The notes beneath the pieces were generated by a model. The model had not been told where the DNA came from, made no database searches, and worked only from the letters and a program-made list of their open reading frames with translations. From NCBI RefSeq assembly GCF_052857255.1, contig NC_135497.1, positions 180,639,478-180,703,477 of the forward strand: DNA of 64,000 bases, read 5' to 3'. Each line of letters begins with the position of its first letter. The first letter of the stretch is position 1. Shown here one piece after another: positions 1-12,400 of the stretch. Origin of the DNA: Amblyomma americanum. Lineage: Eukaryota > Arthropoda > Arachnida > Ixodida > Ixodidae. A program made the translations under genes and the position numbers.

Positions 1-292
1 CTCCCTGGCCACATAACTTTTGTGCAGTGGTGGATTTCATGTACCGCTCAGTGCATAATTTTAAGAAATCTGTAAAACTTAATTTAGAACACCCTGTATA
101 GCAGAGATTCACAGCCTGATGTGACCTTCCTGTCAGAAGTTGCACCCATGTTTAAGGTAAGCAATTTCAGTCAATAGGCACACTACAAGAGTAGAACACG
201 TCAAGTACAAAGCAGAGAGAGGACAGGGCTTCCCGATTGCTGTTTGTTACACATTAGAAATTTGCCTTGGTGTGTGCGCTCTACTGCCTAAC

Positions 293-433
293 CTTCTCTT
301 TGTGAGATGCCTGTACTGTATGACAGTGTCTGCAGAAATTGATAAAATAAGGCCAGCAAATGGAAAGCAGCATCAGGCATTTCCATCAGGCATAAGCACA
401 CAATTCTGAGCAGGGTGACATTAGTAAAACCAG
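293..433 (-). CDS. SNX20/21-like coding exon 4 (helical C-terminal domain)
   Basis: Residues 221-267. A strong acceptor (CTCTCCTGCCTCTTTAG) opens with CT, completing the G left by exon 3. The frame then stays open through MEMPDAAFHLLALF, which reads like a helical-repeat segment. The donor GAAG|GTTAGG is weaker. The call rests on the acceptor, the phase match and the helical character, not on a recognised motif. No continuation is visible in 1-292. Confidence 0.6.
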
Positions 434-3400
434 CTAAAGAGGCAGGAGAGAAATGTATAAAGACAAGGCACCAGATGAACCAGTAGGCTACATACCTTTT
501 GGCAGTTTTTGTGCCTTTTACCACTCGCTCAATAAAGCAAAAAGTTTAGCTACCTTTTTATTCTGCTGTTTATTATACAGAAGAGGAAAAAAAGCAAAAG
601 GCCCATCAAATAGCTGGCAGTGCACCTAATCACACCATTTACCTCAATACTGAGCAGAAAACCATTACTGACACCCAAGAGTAATAGCAATCTTAAATAA
701 TAATTTAATATCTGCACTCCCACAGGCACTAATGCATCACAATAGCAGAACTAAATTCACAAATTACGCTGTCATTGCAAGTGTTCAACCACACACTCAC
801 ACCAAAAATCGGTTCTGTCAAGCTCCCTTAACCTCACCTTTATAATTTTTTCAGAGATCTACTATCCATCGCATCTAACATTCAGTAGTACCTGAACTCT
901 TCTCAAACTTATTACGAACCTGAGGTCAAGTTTTTGAAACTCATGATGTCTTTCCAAATGGGACTTGTACGCAAGCCTAATATATACACGATACTGAACT
1001 AGTTTTGAGCAGACAAGGAAAAAGGAAATGAGGGGCTCGTTATGGCATACATACGACAGAAGCCAACAGTCATCGAAACCAAGTAGTACAGGGGAGTGTT
1101 TCTAATCTTTTTTTAATTTGTGGTATTGTTCAATGCGAAATAATAGTGTAATTACATAATGGCTAAAAGACCACGCTTACTTTTACCAGTGCCGTTGACG
1201 GAATGAATGTGTTGCAGAGTTTCTTCCGTGATAAGAGCAATGCAAATGCGGGCTTAATTCGGCGAGCATTAGAAAGAGAGGTGTTCAGACCCTGGATTCT
1301 ATAGTTTCCTTCTTCAAAATTAGGTGGTTTGGATCTTAACTTTTTCCTGGGTAATAAGTTTTTCCTGCATTTCTTTTAGCCATATCAACGCCGTTCTACT
1401 CTATCTCCAAAACATAACCGGAGTAGTTTCACAGGATAAAAACACTATACATCCTTTTGAAGAGTGATACACTGTCAAATGAGAGCTAACACTAGCAGCT
1501 GCAAGCTGCATGAATTAGCCAATGACATATTTCACAACAAAAAGTTTTGCAATAAACAGCCCACAATTGTAATGAAAAGCAGAATACTTTAAAAATAAAT
1601 TAGATGAAATCAAAATATGGGTAAGAAATTCAAATGACAACACTGCACATCAATTGTGTGTAGGAGAGAAATCTCTGAAGTGCAATGCATAAACTCTCAT
1701 AACTGCCAGTGACAAGCATGAATACATGACCACAGTTGCCTTCGGTATCACCTCATGGTATCCACTGGTGTTATCAGCGATATTACATGTGCGCACTACA
1801 GCTGGCATGCTTGGGCGCGAACACTTTGATCTTGTATGGCACGATGTCCCCAGCGTGTGATTGCACAGCTCGCAATATAATTCAGCCAGCATGCTGCCAA
1901 AATTCACTAAGCCAATGCAATGACACATTAAAACCATGCCTGAAAGCACACATATGCTCCCAGCATGACAGGCACAGGCTTTTACCACCTATTACCATAT
2001 TTACACGACGAAAAAAATCGACTCGAATGTAAGTCGACCCCCCCCCCCCCCCCCCCCCCCCCAATCACATTTCAGAGAAAAAAAACCTGGAGGTCGTTTA
2101 AACTTGCCTTTAATAACAGCACGCGATAGCATTATCCTGCAGCCACCACTTATCGCCGGCCACTATTGCCTGCCGTGCGCGGGCGTGCCCACGGGTGCAT
2201 TCCAGAACAAAAATGTATTATTCACTGGACTACTCGTCCACACTTGCACCATTGTCCTCACTAGTGCTGCTGTTGTGATCGCTGTTGTGGTCCCACAGCA
2301 CGTCGTTCTAACGTCGCTGTGCAGCGAAATCCCACTTCACAAACAGCCACATCACGACATCGTGTGGAACAGCTGAAAATTTTGCCTCGCTGCAGCTGTC
2401 ACACCTGTATCGACCGTTGCCAATGTCAAACTTGTGGCCCGATGCGCAGTTGTTCGTTTCTTCGCATAAAGAATGACAGCCATCGTGAATTTTGCCGTGA
2501 ACGAGCGCCGGTCGCTTACCGGACCCGGAGCACAAATGACTGACGAAGCACTACATTAAATCTTGTGGAACGCGGCCGACAGTAGTCAACTGCATCAGAG
2601 CCAAACAGAAACTTATGCGTGAGCGGCATCAGCTCTTCACCTGCACCTTGTTGCTTGCTTCTCTCTTGTCACCCTTCCCACGGGCATCGTTTCTTGTTAA
2701 AACTTTGGAACTTTTATAGCTTTTAAGATTTTATCGCTTTTATCCCGCCCTTTACACCGCCCCCGACGTTGACTCAGCTGACAGCTTGCCGTGAGACTAT
2801 TTATGTGTGTGCACCTTTCGAATAAACATCAGTTGTAAATTAGCGCCCTGTGTCGTACGTTCCTCTCTTCGTCCTGTGTTCGCGCTGTTCCCTTTTCAGC
2901 AATGTTATTACCAACTACCCCGCAACCACACCCTTATGCTCTTCCGTCGGCTACAGACACTCCCCGGCGCCGCTGCATTCCAAGTGGCGGTGCCGCCGCG
3001 ATTGGAACAGCGGCCCTTCCATCAACTATCGATGCTGCCTTGAGCGCAGAGTGCGCAGCTGAAAGTGCAGAAAGAGAATGCAATTGTCGGACTGCCGCCG
3101 CTTGTCAGCAGCCCGCCAATCTGCAGCCACGTGTGGGGGAGGGGGGCAGGGGGGTGGCCGGTTTGCTGCTTCTCAACAGCTGCCATTGATCGCCGCCGCA
3201 CGGGGAGGGGACGCCGGTTCTGCGTGTTGACATAGCAGCTGCCCAAGGCAGCACCAAGAGCGATGCAATGGAGCCTTGCAGCAGAAATGCAACCATGCGG
3301 TAGCATGCCTGATATCTCATTGTCTCGCCTTCATTTATGGTGTCATGCTTGGATTGCTAAGTCGACCCCCCCACTTCGGATTTTCAAATTTTCAAAAGTG

Positions 3401-6400
3401 AGCCGACTTACAATCGTGTAAATATGGTATTACTGCAAAGCCAAGCCTTTGAGACCAAAATGGCTGCAAGCAGTGAATGTTCAAGTTTCAGCCGTTAGCA
3501 CATAACTCATAATCATTCACCTCGAGCATCTTCATTCCAAACAAGATAGAAGCATGCATCGCTAAAGTGGACTCACACAAATTTACCAATGTATTCGTGG
3601 TATTGTGACAATTTAACAGGCCGTCCATGAGCTCACAGCATCCGCATAACAGATGAGGACAATAGGTGATTGAAAAAACAAACAGTTGACAGCAGGACTG
3701 CAAGAAATATCACGAATAAGTAGTCAAACCTCATTATAACGAAATGGTTTATAACAAAATAATTGATACAGCAAAGGAATGAAAATTCCTTTTGGAAGCT
3801 TGGTTAACATGGGCTATAACGAAGTAATCACCAGGCCCCTTCAACTTCGTTATAACATGGTTGAACTGTACATGACTTGTTCTGACATGCACAAGAATCG
3901 TGTTTAATTTCTTACGCCAATTCCCATGTAAAACCTGCACCAAAAAACAGAAAGGAGAACACAAGGCATGCCAGACGCCATGCCAGATGCCATGTCTGTC
4001 CACTGCTAGGACCTCAACCATATCAACCAGAGATGCAAATGTTTGCCATTAATACTTGTTATTGCACCATATGGAGTGCAGTTTACACACCAGATCAGAG
4101 ATTTCGTCCCGTTACATTCCACGCTAAGCAGCAAAGCCTGGCTGCCACCGTGAACGTCTTTAATCTCACTGAAAACCCCCATGGCTACCATATGATAGTG
4201 CTGATGGTGTCAAAGGCCACATGTCCACGTCATTACTAGTACCTGGTGTATCTGCACATGCCTATATTATTTATTAAAAATCTGTCAAGCCAGCAGGTAC
4301 TCAAAGGCACTACATGATGATGATTTAATGATGATGGATTTTTATGGCGCAAGGGCATCTATGGCCAAAGAGCGCCATGGCACAAGGTATTTTCAAATTC
4401 TCAAGGTGGGGTCGAAGACACCATTTTCCAAGCATTTCACCCTAAATTAGCCGAGCACCAGACCAGGGGAAAGCTTGTACCCATTGTATCACCGGTGGGT
4501 ACCCGGCGGCACTGGGGATCGAACACCGCACCTCCCGCGTGCGAGGCGGATGCTCAACCACTTGGCCACCGCTGCAGTATCAAAGGCACTACATTTCCAG
4601 GCAAAAATCATATTTATACTAAGCATAACTTATACATATTCTATGGTAGTCGTATCAGAACATACAAATCATCTTGCATGTGAATGAAAAAATAGACTGC
4701 AAGCAAGGTGTTGAACTGAAAGAAAAATTCCATTCAACTTGGCTTCAAGTTACACAGCAGTTATTTTTCTGTTGTTTATATAGAGGTAAAAAAAAATGCA
4801 GCATTTCACAAGCCAGCTCACAACATCAAAGCGTTTTGTGAACTGGCTTGATGCAGTGGTTATTTCATTTTCTACACAATATAGAACTCACTAAAGACTA
4901 TGCAACACAACTAACTCCTTTGCACTCGTGTTAGTGTAATGTAGTCATTCTATATTGAAAGTCTGAGCATCATTTTTGTCAAGGCAAACTTGACCAATAC
5001 AAGAACAGCATGATCTACTCACCAAGAACCTTCTCCTGAACAGAGTAAGCATTTTCGAGGAGAACAGAGGCATCCTCAAACTGGCCAGCAGCCATCAGTC
5101 GATGAGCACGGCACACTTCACGGCGCCATGTGAATTCTGCAAACTCCGGAGATCGGCGCAACTCTGGCGAGGCATGAACACGGGACAGCAGGCGGCGAAA
5201 GGCCAGACTGCGTTCTGTTATCACTTCAGTGGTAAAGTTGCCCAGTAGTGCCTTACGAGGAAATGGGAAGTCTCGCAAGGCCACACATGATGGGTGGCGA
5301 CGACGCAGGCCTGCGAACAGGGCTGAGAAGTCAGAGTAGCGACGTTCCAAGACCCCTGGAAGACGCTCCAGCCCAGGGCTCTTCTTCACCAACACTGTGT
5401 AGCACTGGCAGGAATGATAAAAGGGAACAACTCCTCAGGTGTCTAGCACTCATTAAAACTCAAGAAAGCCCCTACAGCCAGGGGCTACCATCAACACACT
5501 ACATTACATGTGCCATTGGCAACAAGGAATATGTGCACATTTAGCTTTCATAGGTCTATCTCAAATGAAAAATGAAACTTGGCAAACAACAGTGCCTGTC
5601 CTCATGGCTGACACAACAGAGAATCTGCTGCATATGAATATTGCAATCATTCAGAAAGGTTTTGAAAAGTTACCTAAATCATACTAGTACCTACAAATAA
5701 AGACATCCTAACTAGAGGGGTCACAATGACAAATAAGGGATATTTTGTTCACAAGTTACACACAATCACTGAGGTTGGGGATGTACAGACTCCTTTTAGC
5801 TGATGGAACTGTCAGTTTCTTCCAGAAGCAACACATAGCTTAGAACAGAGGCCTCTAACTCATCTCGCCACACAGGCCACATTGCTGAACTGTTGTCTCC
5901 CATGGGCAGGTAGCCGGGAGAGGAAAGGAGAGGAGAGGAGAGAGGACATCTGAAGGAAAGAAGGAGAGGACAGGACACCCCTCATGTCGCCTACAGGCAC
6001 CTCCCAATTCTTCTGTCATTTCAAACATAGTGAAAGTCAAATGGAGACTCCCAGACAGGAACAGTGCAAAGGCAGGAGATTATTAGCCCTCAATTTTGAC
6101 ACAAAGTTTGCCAAGCTGTAAATTTACAAATGGTGAGAGCAAATAAATGACTGGCATCAAACAGTCAGCGGAGATAAAGAGATGTGATCAAATCAGTCAA
6201 TGCTTTTCATGCAACTATCAATGCACATACATGCATGATCCACCAGTGACCAGTTAAGAGGCAGGGGAGTCAATAATTGAAGGGAACATCACATTTGCTA
6301 TAACGTACCAAAAAATTCAGCAACTCTACATGGTCACAGCTGGGTTAGAAATACTATATCACAGATACACTGGAAATGTTTGAAAACAAAACACTGTAAT

Positions 6401-9400
6401 TTCTGGTGTATAAGTGGTGGTCTTTTCCCGACTTTTTCTTTGGTGCATCTTACACAACGATGAGACTTATATACAGCAAAAAAAAAAAAAAAATGTGCCA
6501 CCGCACGCTGCCTTTTGCCGTGTCCAGTAGATATTTCTAAAAAGAATCGATGCGTAAAAGAAGAAAAAAATCATAATTTTTAACATGTTATTTAATGGGT
6601 AGGTAGAACCACATACTCTCACCACAACTGGATTAGAAGTGGAGCTGGCATGAATCGCGCGCTGCTGCCACATCCAGTCCATCTAGTCCAGCTATGTTCG
6701 CGAGAGTTTCGATTTTGGCGCCACAATCATTTGGCTTTGCATGCTGCGTGCGTTATTCTTCCTCAACAGTCAACATGACGCTGCCTGCAAGACAAAGGAG
6801 CTACAATGCAAAATTTAAATTACTTGCCGTTGAATATGTGCGCTGGAGAATGGGAACCGGGAAGTAGGGAGGCAGTTCGACATGCGCGAAAAATTTATCC
6901 GGGACTGGTGCAAAACAGCAAAAGTGCTCCAGTTACACCAGTTTATGAGGCAAACAAAAAAGGCAAATCACGGGAAGAAGGCACATCGGCCCGAGCTCAA
7001 GAATTGTCGGCTCACGGCAGCTGCAAGAAGCGTGCATTTTTTTTCGCACACTCTGCCGAAGATATCCAGGCGCATTTAGCAACTTATGTGTAATTATTTT
7101 CAGAAAAACTGCCGTCTGCACGGGGGTCCAACCTAAACACAGAGGTGCACCTTATAAACCAGAAAATACTCAAGACGATCAGCAAAGCACATCATGCTGA
7201 AGCAGCAGTGGAGCATTAGAGAGTTTTAGCATAGCATATGCCGTCACAAATACCGCTTACTGTGCATATGCAGGTGCCAGCCGCCACTGCACATGCACAG
7301 ATGGCACCAGGTACCGACACCTGGCCCGTAGGCGCCATATGCGCATGCGCATTGGTGGGACGCGATACGCAGTAGTAGTGACAGTACACACTATGCTAAA
7401 TGCCTCACAAGAAACGGCACCACTGAATTTGAAGGATGTAAAGGCCCTCATCATTTCGCTCAGTTAAAAGTTCCAACACCCTCAATGTTAATGAACCCAT
7501 TCATGTGTGCTACGGGAGCACGGAAAGCTTGACGTTGCTGCTGCTAACAAAGTACACTGAAGGGCCAGTTGGTCAGACATACAATCTGAACGAAGACCAA
7601 AGCACTGAGACAACACAAAGAAAAAGTGAGGACACAACGGGCGCTAGTGCTCGCAGAAAGGTGATCACACTGCGTTCCTCGGTTATCGCAATCTGACACA
7701 CTTTTTGACAACATCAAACTGACGAGCTGTCACACTATATTTTGACGATTCCGCACGTCAGAAAATGACTCATTTAATGCTGCTGAGAGCAGTCACCAAC
7801 TTTCGGGAGGCATGACTCAACGAGCGGTTGAGCAACAGGGAGAATTAATTTTTACTAAGAGGCCTATAAAGATAATGGTCGGCACAGTGACGATGCAGCG
7901 GGACTCAGTGTTTATCTTCATATCAGTCTTATCAGTCTTACATTTCCTTAGGGTGTGTGAAGATGGCCTCACCTCACTACAAAGTTGAACTACAGGAAGG
8001 TCATTTTTTGAGGTAGAGTTAAAACTCGATCTAATGAAACCCGATTTTACGAAGTCTCCAATCTAATGAACAAATTTTTGTTCCCCGGAAAGTACCCATA
8101 GGGCTCAATGTTCTCAATAACCTGGAATAATTAAACAAAGACTTAGTCACTAAGCTCGATTTAACAATATTTTTCCCGGAAGAAATGAGTAAAAATAGAG
8201 GCAATTTCTCACTTATTTTGCCCGTGATGTCTCACAGATTGTTGGCAGCGTGCCAGCAGTAACATCAAGGCGCCCAAGTCACGGCCTAGGTTTCATTTTG
8301 ACGGGGCTACAAGCTGCGCCACAGCACGGAACAATGAGCTTAGTAGTCGGCAGCGCTTCCCATGGTGGGCTCGAATCCATTTTAGCAGATGGAGCTTTTA
8401 TTCACAAGCAATTCGGGCCACCTCCACGAACTTTTAAGAGCGTCAGCTCTTACTCATCACGTTTCGAGATTTCTTGGGGTCTGCTACTACCCTTGATCAC
8501 AGCGCCATCTGTGGCAGCAACTACTCATCACGTTTCAAGATTTCGTGAGGTCTCCTGCCACCCTGAGATCAAAGCGCCATCTGTGACTGCAACTAGAAAA
8601 CGGCGCATCTCGCATTGAGACTTGTAGCACCATCTACAATAGTATCGTAGAAACAACCACTGCCGCGTGCCAATGATGACACCATGGTCCAATATGGTGG
8701 ATAGAGGTGGAACTATGAGAGTATGATGTCAGGGGATGAAATGGCGACATAGTTTCGGTTTCTCGAATCGAAGATGGGGGCCATTAGAATTGGTTGCGCC
8801 CTCTCATCCCTCCACCACCCCCCCCCCCCCCCCCCGTCACCAAAAAAATCCTAAAACGGGTAGGAAAACTGTACCATTACGGGACTGCTATTCATGTATA
8901 CATTCGTTCCCCTATATATATATACTCCGACAACAACGGGCACCCATCCGGGGACAGTTGTATACCGAATTTGGTAGGCAAATAAAACCCTATGGATTGT
9001 GGTATAGAAATAAAACCACAATTAAGTAATAGGTAAACATTGTATACATGCAATTACTAATTGAAACGTTAACATACCGCACCGCAAGCCGAATTCTAGG
9101 CCCACCTTGATCCCCCAAACGAAGCAAATTCCGTTTGGGACGTATCTTGAGGGATGCAACTCGACAATGGGTAGACGTGCATCGTAATTTCTCTGATAGA
9201 TGGCGCTAGGCGGCAATTGCTAGGCGGCGTGCGTGCACGCGTAGCCAAGCAATGTGGCAATCCCCCCCATTTCAAACGGTATTACATTCCATTTCTCGAG
9301 ACGAGCAGCGTGTTCTTTGCTTTCTTCATCTAGTAAAATAAACAGCTAACGATCGTTACTTCAACGTCTTCCAGGCGGTGGCGGCCTTTTTTATATGCAC

Positions 9401-12400
9401 AGACACGGGTATCAGCAAACACGATGCCGTGGTAGATTTTGGGTGCCGCTACAGTACGATTTTAGATTACAAAGGGCAGAAAAATGCCTTCCTCAAATTT
9501 AAGAATTTCCCGATTTAATGAAATAATTTGTGGCTGTTATTCACTTCGTTAAATCGAGTTCTAAGTGTACATTTGTTCATAAACTTCAACCTAACTTACA
9601 GCACACTGCGGCCTTGTTCTATACGTTACAGTCACATATTTTTCCCATTGTTTCGCACCCACAAAAGTGACCATTGTGTTACATTCGTGTGCTTTTTGTT
9701 CAGCTGTTTTACACCCTCAATGCCAACCCTCACATTACAATTGTGGATGCCTTATGTTTGGATAAATACGGTAGGGGTAAATATGGTAGAGTGCGCACTA
9801 CCCTCGTGTAGACTGTTTGAGAGGCACACTGCACAGCAACCAAGCGATGACTGGTCATGGCTGCTAGGTTCTAAAAAATGTTTGCTATGAAGCACAGTCA
9901 CATGGGCCAACAACACAGATGAGTCTGAGCTTCTCATCTCAAACTCACCAGTCACTGTCGTATTTCGCTTTCTATTGTTTCGCAGCACAGGGCTTGAGCG
10001 CTCTGCACGAGAGTAATGTGCACTGTACTACGACGTTATTTGTTTTCGCATGTTCTCAGGCCTTTAAAACAGCAATGGAACAACCATGACACCAAAACTA
10101 GACCCAAGCTACGCAATCACACAATATACCCACCCAGTATGCGATCTTTCTGGCTGCACACTAGGTGAGGCGCTGGAACTCATTACTACAATGTTCTACA
10201 AAGAGCACTGAAAAACACAAAAATAAAAGACAAACTATATTTAACAAATGCAAAGAAAAATATACACTTACCACAAACTTCTTGCGTCCTTCAACAACTG
10301 TTTTGGCTGACACTATTTCAAAGACAACCTGCTGTGGCCCAACCCTGGAAGGAGGATCACCTGCTGAAGCCATCAAGGTATTTGTCTGTGAAGTCTTTGA
10401 CCACGACCCTAAAAACCAAGAGACAACATTTTAAATAAAATTTTTGGTTCAAAATATTTGGAAAAAAATGCTTTTACACAGTCCACAGCATGGAAAATTA
10501 ACAAAACACCACCATTATATGTCAAATTAGGGTTTGGTTTATTGTTCATGGGGCTTTTTAACGTCCAAAAGCGACTTAGGCTATGAGGGGCGCCATAGTG
10601 AAAGGGTGCGGAAATTTCCATCACCTGGGGTTCTTTAACATGCACTAACATCGTACAGTACACGAGCCTCTAGAACTTCGCCTCCATCGAAATTTGACCA
10701 CCGCGACGGGAACGAACCCGCGTCTTTTAGGTCAGCAGCCAAGCGCCATAACCACTGTGCCACCACGACGGCATATGTCAAATTAGGCATTGCTTAATTA
10801 AATCAGCGTGTGCATGAGATACATTTAATAGAAACAATGCACAAAAAAAAAATTCCATGCAAGTAACATGAACGGGTAGCATGGTACAAAACAACGCAAA
10901 ATAAAGATTCCATGTGGGTAACTGAATGGGCACTAGATGATGAACAGTACACCTTAAAGGGGCCCTGTAGTACAAACTAAGAATACTCTAGTGTTTTGCT
11001 TGTTGGCTGTGCAGTGGAATATAGTAATGCCATTAGCACTAGTCTAACACTGATATGGAGGTATTTAATTATCTAATTAGCTCAAGAGCTCAAGATGCCA
11101 TCAATGATAGTGCTATCATTCAGCAGCAGTTTTCAACAGCACATACGATGCACCTTATGTCAAACATTGGGCGACCATGATTGGGTCAATGCTTAGTGTA
11201 CTTAGAATTTTCAGTGGCTGTATGCTAAATTATCTCACTATCATTTAGACTCGGTCAGCAGAATAAGCACATGTGACAGAAAAAAAGGCACCGTGAAAAG
11301 TAATCAGGAAATGCCTGTACAAGTGTTGTCTATTCTACTACTCAAGAGGTTTGATTCGACATGCTTATACATAAAGAGTGTTTTGCCAAAGATGCTCTGC
11401 AATTTTTAAAAATGGGCTTTTTTGAATTCGAAAAACGCTTTTTTCAGCATAGCACTGTCAGAGGTGTAGTGCATCAGGATACAGCTCTGACGCACTAACC
11501 AGTAGGCTGGTTAACTAATACTGAATAGTTAACTTTTTAACTATTACTGCTAGTCTTCTTATTTCTTGAGAGGCATGTAACCCACCACAAGTAATATCTA
11601 TATCGGTTTTTAGAATTTCAAAAATGCAATTACCCTCAGCGCTGTAGCTTATCAAATTTTGCCTACATCGCGGTAAAATGCATAACTTTCGACAAGCTTG
11701 AAAACAAAGCAACCCCTCCAGTGCACTAAGTCGTCGAAATAGCCAAAATTTGTTCAGCCACAGCACCGAGGGTAGCTGCATTTTTGAAATTGTAAAAACT
11801 GATATACAACCTTTGTCCGTAAACTTTTGAGACTGATTTATTTTCTTCTCCAGAAATGAATCCCCAAAACAAATGTTGGTGCGTATGTGTAGCGTCATCT
11901 TTTCGGACTAACCTGAGCTATTTATGTTAATTGCTGTGGCAGCCGCTAGATAGCCCTGCATGTATAAAAATACGTTGTCACTAGTCGTCTGCGCGTTCTA
12001 CTGTGAGTAAATGTGGAGAGACGGGTGTCCACCACGAACAGCGTGTAAACATAAAATTCTGTGTGAAGCTTGGCAAGACAGCCACACAGACGTATGAGCT
12101 CCTTCATGACGCTTACGGCAATGAGACATTATGGCGGGTGTGAGGTTTCGAGTGGCGCAAGCAGTTCGTTTCGGGGAGAACGTCGGTGGAAGACGACACA
12201 AGGCAGGGGCGCCCTTCAACCTCATGGAATTTTTGAAAACAATGAGGCTCAGATCAGGGAAATCGTACAACAAGACCGCAACCATTACAGTCCGCATGCT
12301 ATCAGACGCTCTCGACATTAGTAACACAACATGCCACCAAATTTTGCGTAAGAACTTGGGGAAATGAAAGCTGAATGCCAGACTGTGCCGCACTCCCTCA

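Larger units (their letters stand above)
8016..9567. mobile_element. Candidate pogo-type element, 1.55 kb
   Basis: Inverted ends of 24 bases match at about 18 positions (AACTCGATCTAATGAA left, AACTCGATTTAACGAA right reversed) and both are flanked by TA. The interior holds no recognisable transposase. It contains a two-copy 71-bp tandem repeat and an 18-base C run. The boundaries are plausible but the TIR identity is modest. Confidence 0.45.

Noticed and set aside
1..292. Last exon of the sorting nexin gene
   Set aside because: No acceptor with a phase-compatible open frame and family-like C-terminus found; likely beyond the window.
1650..2064. Overlapping open frames of 60-112 codons on both strands
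   Set aside because: They straddle the left TIR of a DNA element and a poly-C run; no motif or splice support.
7218..7408. Possible foldback element (TTTAGCATAG ... CTATGCTAAA)
   Set aside because: Only about ten bases of arm match clearly; boundaries are not defensible.
8250..8618. 122-codon plus-strand frame
   Set aside because: Spans a two-copy tandem repeat inside a candidate transposon; repeat-driven frame.
9528..9890. 120-codon plus-strand frame
   Set aside because: Crosses the right end of a candidate TIR element and has no motif.
11515..11898. 127-codon minus-strand frame
   Set aside because: Lies on an inverted-repeat element; composition follows the palindrome and no family motif is visible.
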